Below are positions 11,401 through 20,816 of a DNA stretch of 64,000 nt, in pieces. A program made the position numbers and the translations under genes. Source of the DNA: Deinandra increscens subsp. villosa (taxonomy: Eukaryota; Streptophyta; Magnoliopsida; Asterales; Asteraceae); NCBI GenBank assembly GCA_039602395.1, contig JBCNJP010000006.1, positions 14,930,952-14,994,951 of the forward strand, given 5' to 3'. Within the stretch, counting starts at the first letter, position 1. Every line of letters begins with the position of its first letter. The notes beneath the pieces are model-generated. The model was not told the DNA's origin. It did no database searches and saw only the letters and a list, made by a program, of their open reading frames with translations.

Positions 11401-11761
11401 ACCACCTGGGAAACTTGACCTCTCTGATCATCCCTGCTTTCAGTAATCTGTCCACTTCCTCCTGGATTATGATGTTCTTCTCTGGCGCGAACTTTCTTCT
11501 CTTTTGATGTATTGGCCTGAAAGAATTATCAATTCCAAGTTTATGTGTAATAATAGATTTGGAAATACCTGTCATATCGCCATGAGACCAGGCGAAGGTT
11601 GACATTCTGGTCCTGAGTAGATTCACTAGTTGCTCCTCTATCGGCCCTGGAATATTCGTCCCAATATAGACCTTTTTCCCTGGATTTGAGGGATCTAGTT
11701 CAATAGCTTTAACGTCCTGTTCCCTTGCTTCCAAGGTTTCCCGGGCCTTCTTCTTTAATTG
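8444..11761 (-). CDS. pol: B pol: reverse transcriptase, two RNase H domains, integrase
   Basis: The frame opens at CAA, just after the gag TAG, and runs unbroken to the stop. Positions below count from the Met at 11734, which gives 1096 residues. The RT palm has Asp165 (FMDATSG) and YIDD at 227-230. RNase H 1 (about 360-490) looks inactive: the first Asp is lost (LYLAVS) and another is Asn (VRTNYP). A second, archaeal-type RNase H follows with Asp519, Glu557, Asp581 and Asp631. The integrase finger is H749, H756, C787, C790, and the core is D819, D879, E915 with 35 residues between the last two. This layout is diagnostic of Tat elements. Pol is probably made as a gag-pol readthrough product and cut by the element protease. 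Confidence 0.95.
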   Translation of the reverse strand, partial: QLKKKARETLEAREQDVKAIELDPSNPGKKVYIGTNIPGPIEEQLVNLLRTRMSTFAWSHGDMTGISKSIITHKLGIDNSFRPIHQKRRKFAPEKNIIIQEEVDRLLKAGMIREVKFPRWLANVVVVGKKNGKWRVCVDYTDLNRACPKDPFPLPHIDSMVDATAGHEMLTFMDATSGFQQIQMEPQDQEDTAFITPTGIYCYIVMPFGLKNAGATYQRLVNMMFKEKLGDTMEVYIDDMVVKSRVTSDHVQDVKDSFDILDKYNMKLNPEKCHFGVGAGKFLGYMVTKRGIEASPEQIRAIANLKSPTSTKEVQRLTGRIAALNRFISKSSERCREFYDILRKNKKFEWKEQHEKAFQDLKVYLSTAPLLMKPNPGEPLSLYLAVSRNTVSAVLTKDAEGQQHPIYYVSKSLLDAESRYSHLEKLILALCMASTKLRHYFETHTIHVRTNYPIKSVLRKPEMSGRMAKWSVKLSAYDLIYEARTAIKSQALADFVADFSTDIQQEADHELQQLQQEENSGCWTLFTDGASNIRGTGLGIVLKSPQGDMIPQAVRCGFQATNNEAEYEALIAGLHLALHLGIQHIQVYVDSLLLANHFNGSYAAKGEKLVKYLEVVKRMSQDFQNFNIQQVPREENAEADALANLGSAFKTLEDTHIPIIHILTPAIDQGMDSQDFDTLGETLVSSTQDSTKESWTRPIIQYLQDGTIPETEKDARAFRIRVARYVIIKNVLYKKSFAGTYLRCLEKDEAQEVLRDIHEGDCGNHTGGRSLMSKILRTGYYWPTMRKDALDFSQKCDACQRHANVPHQPAEPLYPIPASWPFMKWGMDIVGKLPKAPGGKVFMLAMTDYFSKWIEAEAYVQVREKEVISFIKRNILTRFGVPSEIVCDNGSQFIGSRTTGFCESWGIKMITSTPVHPQANGQAESSNKIIINNLKKRLKEKKGRWAEELPLALWADRTTSKNATGQTPYSLVFGTEAVIPTEMVIPTFRISGQTQDLNDQSLIEDLDTLDEMRDQAAWRMAAYQQRISKTYNKHVRIRRFKVGDLVLRKAFQNTTNPGDGKLAPKWEGPYLIDSEAGKGAYWLASMEGDLLPRPWNAIHLKAYFM

Positions 11762-11764
11762 CTA
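11756..11764 (-). promoter_or_regulatory. Gag-pol stop-codon readthrough signal (TAG CAA TTA)
   Basis: On the minus strand the gag stop TAG is followed directly by CAA TTA, and pol continues in the same frame. TAG-CAR-YYA is the established type I readthrough context of tobamoviruses. The same nine bases stand at the gag/pol border of A and of the more distant C. Readthrough itself is inferred. Confidence 0.8.
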
Positions 11765-14164
11765 TGCTTGCCTTGGTTTAGACGATATCTTCATCGCCGT
11801 GGTGTAACATTCCTTAGCTTCTTGCTGATCGCTGTTGATTGTGATCACACCCCAAGGTGTTGGTATCTTTACACATTGATGATATGTTGAGGGTACAGCC
11901 CTGTTGTCGTGAATCCAGGGTCTACCCAGGATTACATTGTATCCTGATGGTGCGTCCATCACACAGAAGCGCTGGACTGAATTGAGTCCCTCTACATAGA
12001 CTGGAAGCTTTACCTCTCCCAGAGTGTTTTTCGTTTCACCACTGAAACCCACAAGTACCGTGGATTTCGAGATGATCTCTGTGTGCGGGATTCCCATCTT
12101 GTTCAGGGCTTCTAATTGGATTATGTTTACTGAGCTTCCTCCATCAATCAGAATCCTTTTCACGACGATGTTAGCAATATGAAGAGTTATCACTAGCCCA
12201 TCGTGATGAGGATCTATGATGTTGTGTCTATCATCTTCTCCAAATGTAATTTCTTTGAGATCTGGCTGAATAGAGCTCTTCCTGGGTCTTTGGTCCCTGT
12301 CTGATTTTGATTCCTTGGCGTGTCTCTTTGCTGCAGAATAAGAAGTACCACAGATGTCAGAACCACCAGAAATAAAATGAACTACCTTAGCGTCCGGGGG
12401 TGGTGATGATGCTCTTTCGGGATGGTCATCGGAGCGTCTATAATCCTGGGACCTTGCATCGTTGTCCCTGGATTTTGGATTCTGTTCCCTGGGTTTGTCC
12501 TTCTTCTTTCCCAATAGTTCCTTTAGATAGCCTTTGCTGAGTAGATAGCTGATCTCTCTTCGCAGGGCCATGCAATCTTCAGTTTGATGACCAAAGTCTT
12601 CGTGGTAGGCACACCACTTAGACTTGTCCTTCCATGTAGAGGGTTTATCGCTCTTTCTGGGCCATCTTGCCTTGTCGCCGAGATCCTGCATAGCATACAT
12701 CACACCAGAAACGTCAGTAGTAAAGCAATAGTCATTAAAAGAAGGATATTCTTCATCGTCCTCATCCTGTTCCACATTGTTCACTCGGCGCTCATCAGGC
12801 CTTGAATAAGGCTTTGATCTTTGTGACCTAGGATGTGTGGATTCTGACTTTCTGCTGGAACCGTTGAATCCTGGGGAGGACTCATTCTTTCCCAGGATTT
12901 TCCTATCCTCCTCCAGTCTGATGAAGCGGAGAGCCCTGTGACGAACTTCATCCATCTTATGACATGGGTTCATGACTAGATCCTCGTAAAACAATGAGTC
13001 CTTGTTTAGCCCCATTTTAAAGGCTTGAACTGCAGTTGCCATATCCATGTTCGGGATTTCCAGAGCTTCTCTGCTGAATCTGCTGACGTAGTTCCTTAAG
13101 GTTTCACCTGCATTCTGGGTTACTCTATACAGATCACTTGTTAGTTTTTCAAAACTACGACTACAAGAAAATTGACTGTTAAATAAATTAACTAGTTGTG
13201 AAAATGAAGCAATAGAATAGGGAGGAATGTTTAGGAGCCATTTGAGAGCTGCCCCCGTTAAGGTGGACCCAAACCCCTTACATAGGCAGGCTTCCTTAAT
13301 TTCAGGTGGCATGTGAATAACCTCCATTCTTTCGCGGTATTGCGCCACATGCTCTTCTGGGTCTGTGGTGCCATCGTAAAGCTTCATACTGGGTGTTTGG
13401 AACCTCTTGGGAATCTCCACATCACAGATTGATGGAGCAAATCTGGACATCCTGTGGCTCGAGGGCCCAACTTCAGGGATTGGCTGCACAACTCCTGGGA
13501 CACTCGAGATCATTTGCTTGAGCTTTTGGATTTCTCGTTCCACAGACGGGCTTATTCCTGAATCCTGCACAGAATTGTTAGTATTAGCATAATGGGTGAA
13601 AGGTTGAGGAATGTTACCAACATCCTGGGGTATGTTTGTCCCAGGATTAGTGATCGGTTCTCTGATGGTAGTCATTCTGGATAAATCAGCATGGGCCATT
13701 TGAGCAGGGAAGGATGTTGATCTCCAGTTCAGTGGTGCGACAGCTTCATGTACCCTGGAATTAGTTCCAGGGGTATCGAAATTCAGAATTCTGGGATCGA
13801 GTGGTGACGGCTGAGCCGTCGTGGCTCTGGGTAACTCTGATCTCAAGCTGGTCAATTGAGCCATGAATTCCTTGTTCACCTTCTGTTGGAGTTCCATGTG
13901 GCGCTCCAACCTACCGAATGTGGCTAGGATATCAGTGTCAGATATTAAGACAGGGTCTTCTTGGATGTTTTCGGTTTCGATCACTTCATGGTTGACCACA
14001 GGTCCGTCGCTGCGCGTAGCTGAGGTTGAGGCATTAAACCCTGGAGCCGATGAAGTGACTCCACTTGTCGAAATACTGGTCCTTGGACCCGGTTGGTTAA
14101 CTCCAGTTGTTGAAGCAGTCACAGCAGAAACCGAGACATTCGAGGTGTTCATTTGTGTTGACAT
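11762..14164 (-). CDS. gag: B gag-protease polyprotein
   Basis: I chose the ATG at 14164 (MSTQMNTSN), about 95 bases from the LTR. The frame also stays open upstream, through the primer-binding site. The product is about 800 residues. A Ser/Thr-rich N-terminus precedes the retrotransposon gag domain (PKRFQTPSMKLYDGTTDPEE, then LKWLLNIPP and EALEIPNMDMA). A single CX2HX4HX4C-type finger follows (CAYHEDFGHQTEDC). The protease has active-site motif LIDGGSS, in which DGG replaces the classic DTG or DSG. This is usual for Tat elements, not a defect. The protease ends in GRPWIHD and PTPWGVI. The ORF ends at TAG with pol in the same frame. Confidence 0.92.
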   Translation of the reverse strand: MSTQMNTSNVSVSAVTASTTGVNQPGPRTSISTSGVTSSAPGFNASTSATRSDGPVVNHEVIETENIQEDPVLISDTDILATFGRLERHMELQQKVNKEFMAQLTSLRSELPRATTAQPSPLDPRILNFDTPGTNSRVHEAVAPLNWRSTSFPAQMAHADLSRMTTIREPITNPGTNIPQDVGNIPQPFTHYANTNNSVQDSGISPSVEREIQKLKQMISSVPGVVQPIPEVGPSSHRMSRFAPSICDVEIPKRFQTPSMKLYDGTTDPEEHVAQYRERMEVIHMPPEIKEACLCKGFGSTLTGAALKWLLNIPPYSIASFSQLVNLFNSQFSCSRSFEKLTSDLYRVTQNAGETLRNYVSRFSREALEIPNMDMATAVQAFKMGLNKDSLFYEDLVMNPCHKMDEVRHRALRFIRLEEDRKILGKNESSPGFNGSSRKSESTHPRSQRSKPYSRPDERRVNNVEQDEDDEEYPSFNDYCFTTDVSGVMYAMQDLGDKARWPRKSDKPSTWKDKSKWCAYHEDFGHQTEDCMALRREISYLLSKGYLKELLGKKKDKPREQNPKSRDNDARSQDYRRSDDHPERASSPPPDAKVVHFISGGSDICGTSYSAAKRHAKESKSDRDQRPRKSSIQPDLKEITFGEDDRHNIIDPHHDGLVITLHIANIVVKRILIDGGSSVNIIQLEALNKMGIPHTEIISKSTVLVGFSGETKNTLGEVKLPVYVEGLNSVQRFCVMDAPSGYNVILGRPWIHDNRAVPSTYHQCVKIPTPWGVITINSDQQEAKECYTTAMKISSKPRQA

Positions 14165-14238
14165 TTTTTGATAGATTTTGGCAAAAATCAAGTTTAGGAC
14201 AAATCTGAAAAGAGTTTGACAAAAAATTGACACCAATT

Positions 14239-14256
14239 GCCCCACGGTGGGCGCCA
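14239..14256 (-). other. Primer-binding site of B
   Basis: Three bases inside the 5' LTR the minus strand reads TGGCGCCCACCGTGGGGC. It begins TGGCGCC like other plant Ty3 primer sites. The same 18 bases occur in A, and D differs by one base. I could not identify the tRNA by eye. Confidence 0.75.
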
Positions 14257-14259
14257 AAT

Positions 14260-15145
14260 TGTTTTGGCTAAAAATTACTTAAGTTAAATTAGCAAAGTTT
14301 GAACCAAATTCGAATGTGAGGTTAGGTGTCTCAAATTCAGATGTGAAAACAATTTGAAATAATCCTGGGACAACAGCAGAATTCCAGGGACAAATAACTA
14401 GAATCCTGGGTAAAAACTTAGGTTTATTTATGAAATCAGTTGAGAAACTTTATCAACACAAATGTAACCAGAAATGTAAGTAGGAACACCGAGATTTTGA
14501 CTAGGGAAAAGCCCTTAGCCCTTAGATGTCTCTAAGGCGCCGCCGGCATAAAAACCCCGGGTAGCGATAACACACGCTACCAATTTATTGATCACTGAAA
14601 AATGTCGAGTACAATGTGTTTGCAGAGAGAATAATACGAGAATACAATCAGTAAAGCTCGAATGAGCTGAAAATGAACGACTAAAGGTCCTATTTATACT
14701 CCGAGAGCTTCAATGACTCGTCCGATATTCCAGGGGTCTTCAACTGTTCTTCCGATATTCCAGGGATCTCCCCTCCAACGTCTCTTTCCGTTAGTTGACC
14801 GAGTTTCCAGCCAACTGACTTTGACCACGTGCTAAATGAGTCTTCAGCTTTCCTTATTCGACCGTTTGAGCGACTTTGTCAACCTGTCGTCACTTAGATA
14901 AAAGCACGAAACACGTTAGTAACGAAATCCTAGCATGCAGGGTCATTTCCACATGCTGGGTCATTGTAAAAATAAGGGCAATCCTTGGATTAGATCATAT
15001 AAGTGTAAAATAAAATAAAGGTAAACCTTCCCGTTTGATGTTAATCATCCTGGGTCATCGAACATTACCTGTCAACATCCAGGGTCATACAATTCCTAGG
15101 TAATACCTGCCCCTGGATTATTAGCTGAGAATTCAGGGTATAACA
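14260..15145 (-). repeat. LTR of element B (5' LTR in element orientation)
   Basis: This 886-bp repeat has TG and CA ends and almost matches 5386-6271. It is followed by the TSD TGTAT at 15146-15150. It should hold the active promoter of the minus-strand element. Confidence 0.95.
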
Positions 15146-17450
15146 TGTATGATTTCCACAATCACCTTCGTGGATATCTTTGAGAACTTCCTGGGCCTCA
15201 TCCTCTTCCAAGCATCTCAGATATGCACCTGCAAAAGATTTCTTATACAATATGCTTTTAATAATCACGTACATGGCTACTCTTACTCTGAATGCATGGG
15301 CATCTTTCTCGTTCCCTGGAATAGTACCATCCTGCAAATATTGAATAATTGGTCTGGTCCAGGGCTCCTTCTGGGTTGAAGAATCCTGGGTACTGGATAC
15401 CAGGATTTTTTCTGCTATATCAGAATCCTGGGTATCTGTACCTTGGTCTGTAGCTGGTGTTAGTATATGAATTATAGGAATATGGGTATCTTCAAGTGCC
15501 TTGAATGCTAAGCCTAAGTTTGCCAATGCATCTGCTTCAGCATTCTCCTCTCTTGGTACTTGTTGAATATTAAAATTTTGAAAATCCTGGGACATTCTTT
15601 TTACCACCTCCAAGTATTTGATTAATTTCTCTCCTTTAGCTGCGTAGGACCCATTAAAATGGTTAGCTAAAAGAAGAGAGTCAACATATACCTGGATGTG
15701 CTGAATTCCCAAGTGTAATGCTAAGTGTAACCCAGCAATTAGGGCCTCATACTCAGCTTCATTGTTAGTTGCTTGGAATCCACACCTAACAGCCTGGGGT
15801 ATCATGTCCCCCTGTGGCGATTTCAGTACGATTCCTAGGCCTGTCCCCCTGACATTTGATGCTCCATCAGTGAACAAGGTCCAGTACCCTGAAATTTCTT
15901 CTTGTTGAAGCTGCTGGAATTCATGGTCTGCCTCTTGTTGTATGTCAGTACTGAAATCAGCCACAAAATCAGCTAGAGCCTGGGATTTTATAGCTGTTCT
16001 GGCCTCGTAGATCAGATCATACGCACTTAGCTTTACCGACCACTTAGCCATTCGACCTGACATTTCTGGTTTTCTCAAAACAGACTTTATAGGGTAGTTA
16101 GTTCTAACATGAATTGTATGAGTTTCGAAATAGTGTCTAAGTTTAGTAGATGCCATACTTAGGGCTAATATAAGTTTTTCAAGGTGTGAGTACCTGGATT
16201 CAGCATCAAGTAAGCTTTTACTTACGTAATAAACAGGATGTTGCTGACCTTCTGCATCCTTGGTCAGGACTGCACTTACCGTATTCCTGGAAACTGCTAA
16301 ATACAGGGACAGGGGCTCCCCTGGATTAGGCTTCATCAGCAAGGGTGTCGTGGACAAGTATGTTTTCAAATCCTGGAACGCCTTCTCGTGTTCTTCCTTC
16401 CACTCGAATTTCTTGTTCTTCTTTAGGATGTCATTGAATTCGCTGCATCTTTCCGAGGATTTCGATATAAATCTATTCAGGGCAGCAATTCTACCTGTAA
16501 GTCTTTGAACGTCCTTGGTGCTGGATGGTGATTGTAGGTTGGCAATTGCCCTGATTTGCTCTGGACTTGCCTCTATGCCTCTCTTGGTTACCATGTATCC
16601 CAGGAATTTGCCTGCTCCGACTCCGAAATGGCACTTTTCTGGATTTAGCTTCATGTTGTATTTATCCAGGATGTCGAAGGAATCCTTAACATCCTGGACA
16701 TGGTCATTGATGACCCTGGATTTCACCACCATGTCGTCGATATACACCTCCATCGTGTCCCCCAGTTTTTCTTTGAACATCATGTTAACCAATCTCTGGT
16801 ACGTTGCCCCTGCATTTTTTAGTCCAAAGGGCATAACTATATAGCAATATATACCTGTTGGTGTTATGAATGCCGTATCTTCCTGATCCTGGGGTTCCAT
16901 CTGAATCTGCTGAAATCCTGAGGTAGCGTCCATGAAAGTCAACATTTCATGGCCTGCCGTAGCATCGACCATGGAATCTATGTGTGGTAGCGGGAATGGA
17001 TCCTTTGGGCATGCACGGTTCAGGTCTGTGTAATCCACACATACCCTCCATTTACCATTTTTCTTTCCAACTACCACCACATTGGCTAACCACCTGGGAA
17101 ACTTCACTTCTCTGATCATCCTTGCTTTTAGGAGTCTATCAACCTCTTCCTGGATTATGACGTTCTTTTCCGGTGCAAATTTTCTTCTCTTTTGGTGTAT
17201 GGGCCTGAAAGAGTTATCAATTCCAAGTTTATGTGTAATAACGGATTTAGAAATACCTGTCATGTCGTCATGGGACCAAGCAAAGGTTGACATCCTGGTC
17301 CTTGAGTAGGTGTACTAATTGTTCCTCTATTGGCCCTGGAATATTTGTTCCAATATAGACTTTCTTCCCTGGATTTGAGGGGTCCAACTCGACAGCTTTG
17401 ACGTCTTGCTCCCTTGCTTCCAGGGCTTCCCGGGCCTTTTTCTTTAATTG
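15146..17450 (-). pseudogene. N-terminal part of A pol: RT, RNase H 1, archaeal-type RNase H
   Basis: The frame is the same as B pol, with YIDD, a degenerate first RNase H and a good second RNase H (FTDGAS, NNEAEYEAL, VYVDSLLL, ENAEADALA). It stops where B is inserted, just after the first part of the integrase finger (GNHT). The rest continues at 5385. Near 17304 A has one extra base relative to B, a frameshift separating the first about 45 codons from the RT. This alone would inactivate the polyprotein even without B. Confidence 0.9.
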
Positions 17451-17453
17451 CTA
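17445..17453 (-). promoter_or_regulatory. Gag-pol readthrough signal of A (TAG CAA TTA)
   Basis: The minus strand shows the gag stop TAG followed by CAA TTA, the same as in B and C. It is preserved although the surrounding gag and pol of A have decayed. The function is inferred from tobamovirus readthrough. Confidence 0.75.
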
Positions 17454-19777
17454 TGCTTGTCTTTGTTTGGAAGATATTTTCATTGATGTAGTGTAACATT
17501 CCTTGGCCTCTTGCTGGTCGCTATTGACTGTGATCACACCCCAGGGTGTTGGCAGCTTCACACATTGATGGTACGTCGAGGGTACAGCCCTGTTATCATG
17601 AATCCAGGGTCTACCCAGGATTACATTGTACCCTGATGGTGCGTCCATCACACAAAAACGCTGAACTGAGTTGAGTCCTTCTACGTAGACTGGAAGCTTG
17701 ATTTCACCCAGGGTATTCTTTAGTTTCGCCACTGAAACCCACGAGTACCGTGGATTTTGAGATGATCTCTGAATGCGGAATTCCCATCTTCTGCAAGGCC
17801 TCCAACTGGATTATATTTACCGAACTGCCTCCATCAATCAAGATTCTTTTCACAATGTTGTTGGCAATGTGAAGCGTTATCACCAACCCGTCATGATGAG
17901 GGTCTATGATATCACGTCTGTCATCTTCTCCGAATGTGATTTCCTTGATATCAGGCTGAACGGAACTCTTCCTGGGTCTTCCCTCTCTATCCGACTTGGA
18001 TTCCTTGGCATGTCTCTTTGCTGCAGAATAAGAGGTACCACAGATATCAGAACCACCTGAAATGAAATGGATTACCTTAGCGTCTGGGGGTGGTGAGGAT
18101 GCTCTCTCAATACGGCCATCGGTGTGTCCAGAATCCTGGGACCTTGCACCATTGTCCCTGGATTTTGGGTTCTGCTCCCTGGATTTGTCCTTCTTCTTTC
18201 CCCAGGAGCTCCTTCAAGTAGCCTTTGCTGAGTAGATAGCTAATTTCTCTCCTCAGGGCCATGCAATCCTCGGTCTGATGACCAAAGTCTTCGTGATAGG
18301 CGCACCACTATGGACTTGTCCTTCCAAGTGGAAGGTCTATCGCTCTTCTTGGGCCACCTTGCTTTGTCTCCAAGGTCCTGCATAGCAAACATGACACCAG
18401 AAACATCAGTAGTAAAGCAATAATCATTAAGGGAAGGATATTCTTCTTCCTCTTCATCTTGGTCCACACTGTTCACTCGGTCGTTCATCGGGCCTTGAGT
18501 ATGGCTTGGATCGCTGTGACCTAGTATGTGACGACTCTGATTTTCTGTTAGAGCTGTTGAATCCTGGGGTGGATTCACCCTTTCCCAGGATTTGCCTATC
18601 CTCCTCTAGCCTGATGAAGCGGATAGCCCTATGACGAACTTCATCCATCTTATGACATGGGTTCATGACCAGGTCTTGATAGAAGGGCGAGTCTTTGTTG
18701 AGCCCCATCTTGAAGGCCTGGACTGCAGTTGCCATGTCCATGTTTGGGATTTCCAAGGCTTCTCTGCTGAATCTGCTAACGTAATTCCTTAGGGATTCTC
18801 CTGCATTCTGGGTTACCCTATACAAATCACTTGTTAGTTTTTCAAAGCTACGGCTGCAAGAGAATTGATTGTTAAATAAGTTAATAAAATGCGAAAACGA
18901 AGTGATAGAGTAAGGAGGAACATTCAGGAGCCATTTCAGGGCTGCCCCTGTTAGGGTGGACCCAAATCCTTTACATAGGCATGCTTCCTTGATTTCAGGG
19001 GGCATGTAGATAACCTCCATTCTTTCACGGTACTGCGTCACATGTTCTTCAGGGTCTGTCGTGCCGTCATAAGGTTTCATGCTAGGTGTTTGAAACCTCT
19101 TAGGTATCTCCACGTCACAGATTGGTGAAGCAAACCTGGACAGCCTATGACTTGCTGGCCCAACTTCAGGGATAGGCTGCACAACTCCTGGGACACTTGA
19201 AATCATCTGCTTGAGTTTCTGAATCTCTCGCTCCACTGATGGGCTGATCCCTGAATCCTGCACTGAATTGTTAGTATTAGCATAATGGGTGAAAGTTTGG
19301 GGAGTGTTACCAACATCCTGGGGTCTGTTTGTCCCAGGATTAGCGACTGTGTCTCTGATGGTAGATGTCCTGGGTAGATCAGCATGGACCATTTGAGTAG
19401 GGAAGAATGTTGATCTCCCGTTCAATGGGGTGAAATCTTCATGTACCCTGGAATTACTCCCAAGGGTGTTGAAATTCAGAATCCTGGGGTCAAGTGGAGA
19501 AGGTTGAGCTGGTGCAGCCCTAGGTATCTCCGATCTCACGCTCGTTAGTTGGGTCAGGAATTCCTTCCATTCTAGTGAGTGAGGAGAGGATATCATCATT
19601 GGATATCGAACTAGGGTCTTCATGGACGTTATCCGTTTCAATCCGCTCGGAGTTGATTGTTGACCCATCGTTGCGTGTGGTTGCAGTTAAGGTATTGACC
19701 CTCGGTGGAATGGCTCCACTTGTTGAAGTGCTGAGAGCAGGAACCGAAGCATTCGAGGTGTTCATTTGTGTTGACAT
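17451..19777 (-). pseudogene. A gag-protease, frameshifted
   Basis: Homology to B gag-protease runs the whole length from the ATG at 19777 (MSTQMNTSN) to the TAG at 17451-17453. It is broken into at least five frame segments. An internal deletion with frame change lies near 19560, where B has a longer stretch (ELQQKVNKEF). Further shifts occur near 18480, 18300, 18200 and 17730. The gag core, the finger region and the protease LIDGGSS are all recognisable. The gene is inactive. Confidence 0.88.
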
Positions 19778-19851
19778 CTTTTGATAGATTTTGGTAAAAA
19801 TTAAGTTTAGGATGAACATAAAAAGAGTTTGACAAAAAATTGACACCAATT

Positions 19852-19869
19852 GCCCCACGGTGGGCGCCA
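19852..19869 (-). other. Primer-binding site of A
   Basis: TGGCGCCCACCGTGGGGC on the minus strand lies three bases inside the LTR. It is identical to the site in B and shows that the right-hand LTR is the 5' LTR. Confidence 0.75.
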
Positions 19870-19872
19870 AAT

Positions 19873-20816
19873 TGTTTTGGCTAAAAATTACTCAAGCAAT
19901 ATTAGTAAAATTTGAACCAAATATGAATGTGAGGTTCGGTGCCTAGTATTTAGATATGAAAACAGTTTGAAGAAATTCTGGGATAACAGTAGAATTCTAG
20001 GGACAAACAACTAATATCCTTGGTAAAAAGTTAGGTTTGCTTATGAAATCCGTTAAGAAGCTTAGCAACACAAATGTAACCTGAAATGCAAGCAAGAACA
20101 CCGAGGATTTGACTAGGGAAAGCCCTTAGCCCTTAGATGTCTCTAAGGCGCCGCCGGCATAAAAACCCCGGGTAGCGATAACACACGCTACCAATTTATT
20201 AATCACGTAAATGTTTGAGTACAGAGAGTAATCAGAGAGTTTAGTACGAGAATACAATGAGTAAAGCTCGAATGAGCTGAAAATGAACGACTAAATGTCC
20301 TATTTATACTCCGAGAGCTTCAATAACTTGTCCGATATTCCAGGGATCTTCAATAACTTGTCCAATATTCCAGGGATCTTCTCTCCAACGTCTCTTTCAG
20401 TTGGTTGACCGAGTTCCCAGCTAACAACTCTTGACCACGTGCGAAATAGGTCTTCAGCTTACTCCAATCGACCGTTAGAAGACTTTGTCAACCTGTCCTT
20501 GATCAGCTATAGGCACAAAATGAGTTAGTAACAATGTCCTGGTATGCAGGGTCATTCCACATGCTGGGTCATTCGTACAATAGGGGTGACCCTGGATTAA
20601 ACTCATCCTGGGTCATAATAACATATAACTAGAAATAAAGTAAACATGGACTTCCCTGGACTATAGCGACACCCTGGGACATTACCTTACTCTTGATACA
20701 TTCTGGGTCATCTAAACTTTACCTGTTTAATTCTGGGTCACGCGATTCCTGGGTCATACCTGCCCCTGGTCTATACCTATACCCTGGATTATCAGCCAAA
20801 AATTCAAGGTATAACA
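19873..20816 (-). repeat. LTR of element A (5' LTR in element orientation)
   Basis: This 944-bp copy of 177-1122 has TG and CA ends. Its outer side abuts the gag of element C directly, with GTTCA next to it. The left LTR is flanked by CCTAC, so the pair lacks a matching target duplication. Confidence 0.92.

Larger units (their letters stand above)
5386..15145 (-). mobile_element. Element B: Ty3/Tat-like LTR retrotransposon with intact gag-pol
   Basis: Two 886-bp LTRs flank primer-binding site, gag-protease, pol and polypurine tract in correct order on the minus strand. About three differences between the LTRs were noticed. TGTAT occurs at 5381-5385 and again at 15146-15150, a clean target duplication inside A's integrase. 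Gag-protease and pol have no premature stop or frameshift apart from the single TAG between them. The antisense gene is internally deleted. B is a sister of A and younger, as shown both by nesting and by LTR identity. It could be autonomous for transposition. Confidence 0.95.
177..20816 (-). mobile_element. Element A: Ty3/Tat-like LTR retrotransposon, decayed, hosting element B
   Basis: Two closely matching LTRs (177-1122 and 19873-20816) enclose gag-protease, pol and an antisense additional gene. All are arranged for a minus-strand element. About 15 differences between the LTRs were noticed by eye. Element B (5386-15145) interrupts the integrase zinc-finger region. Without B and one TSD copy, A is about 10.9 kb. 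Gag has several frameshifts and pol has a one-base insertion near 17304, so A is not autonomous. The five bases outside the LTRs differ (CCTAC on the left, GTTCA on the right), so no target duplication is visible. The dual RNase H, the C-X2-H type gag finger and the antisense extra gene place it in the Tat lineage. Confidence 0.9.

Noticed and set aside
11762..12180. Protease motif DGG in A and B read as an inactivating mutation
   Set aside because: The G/N variant at this place is found in all Tat-type copies here and is a known feature of the lineage. B is otherwise intact.
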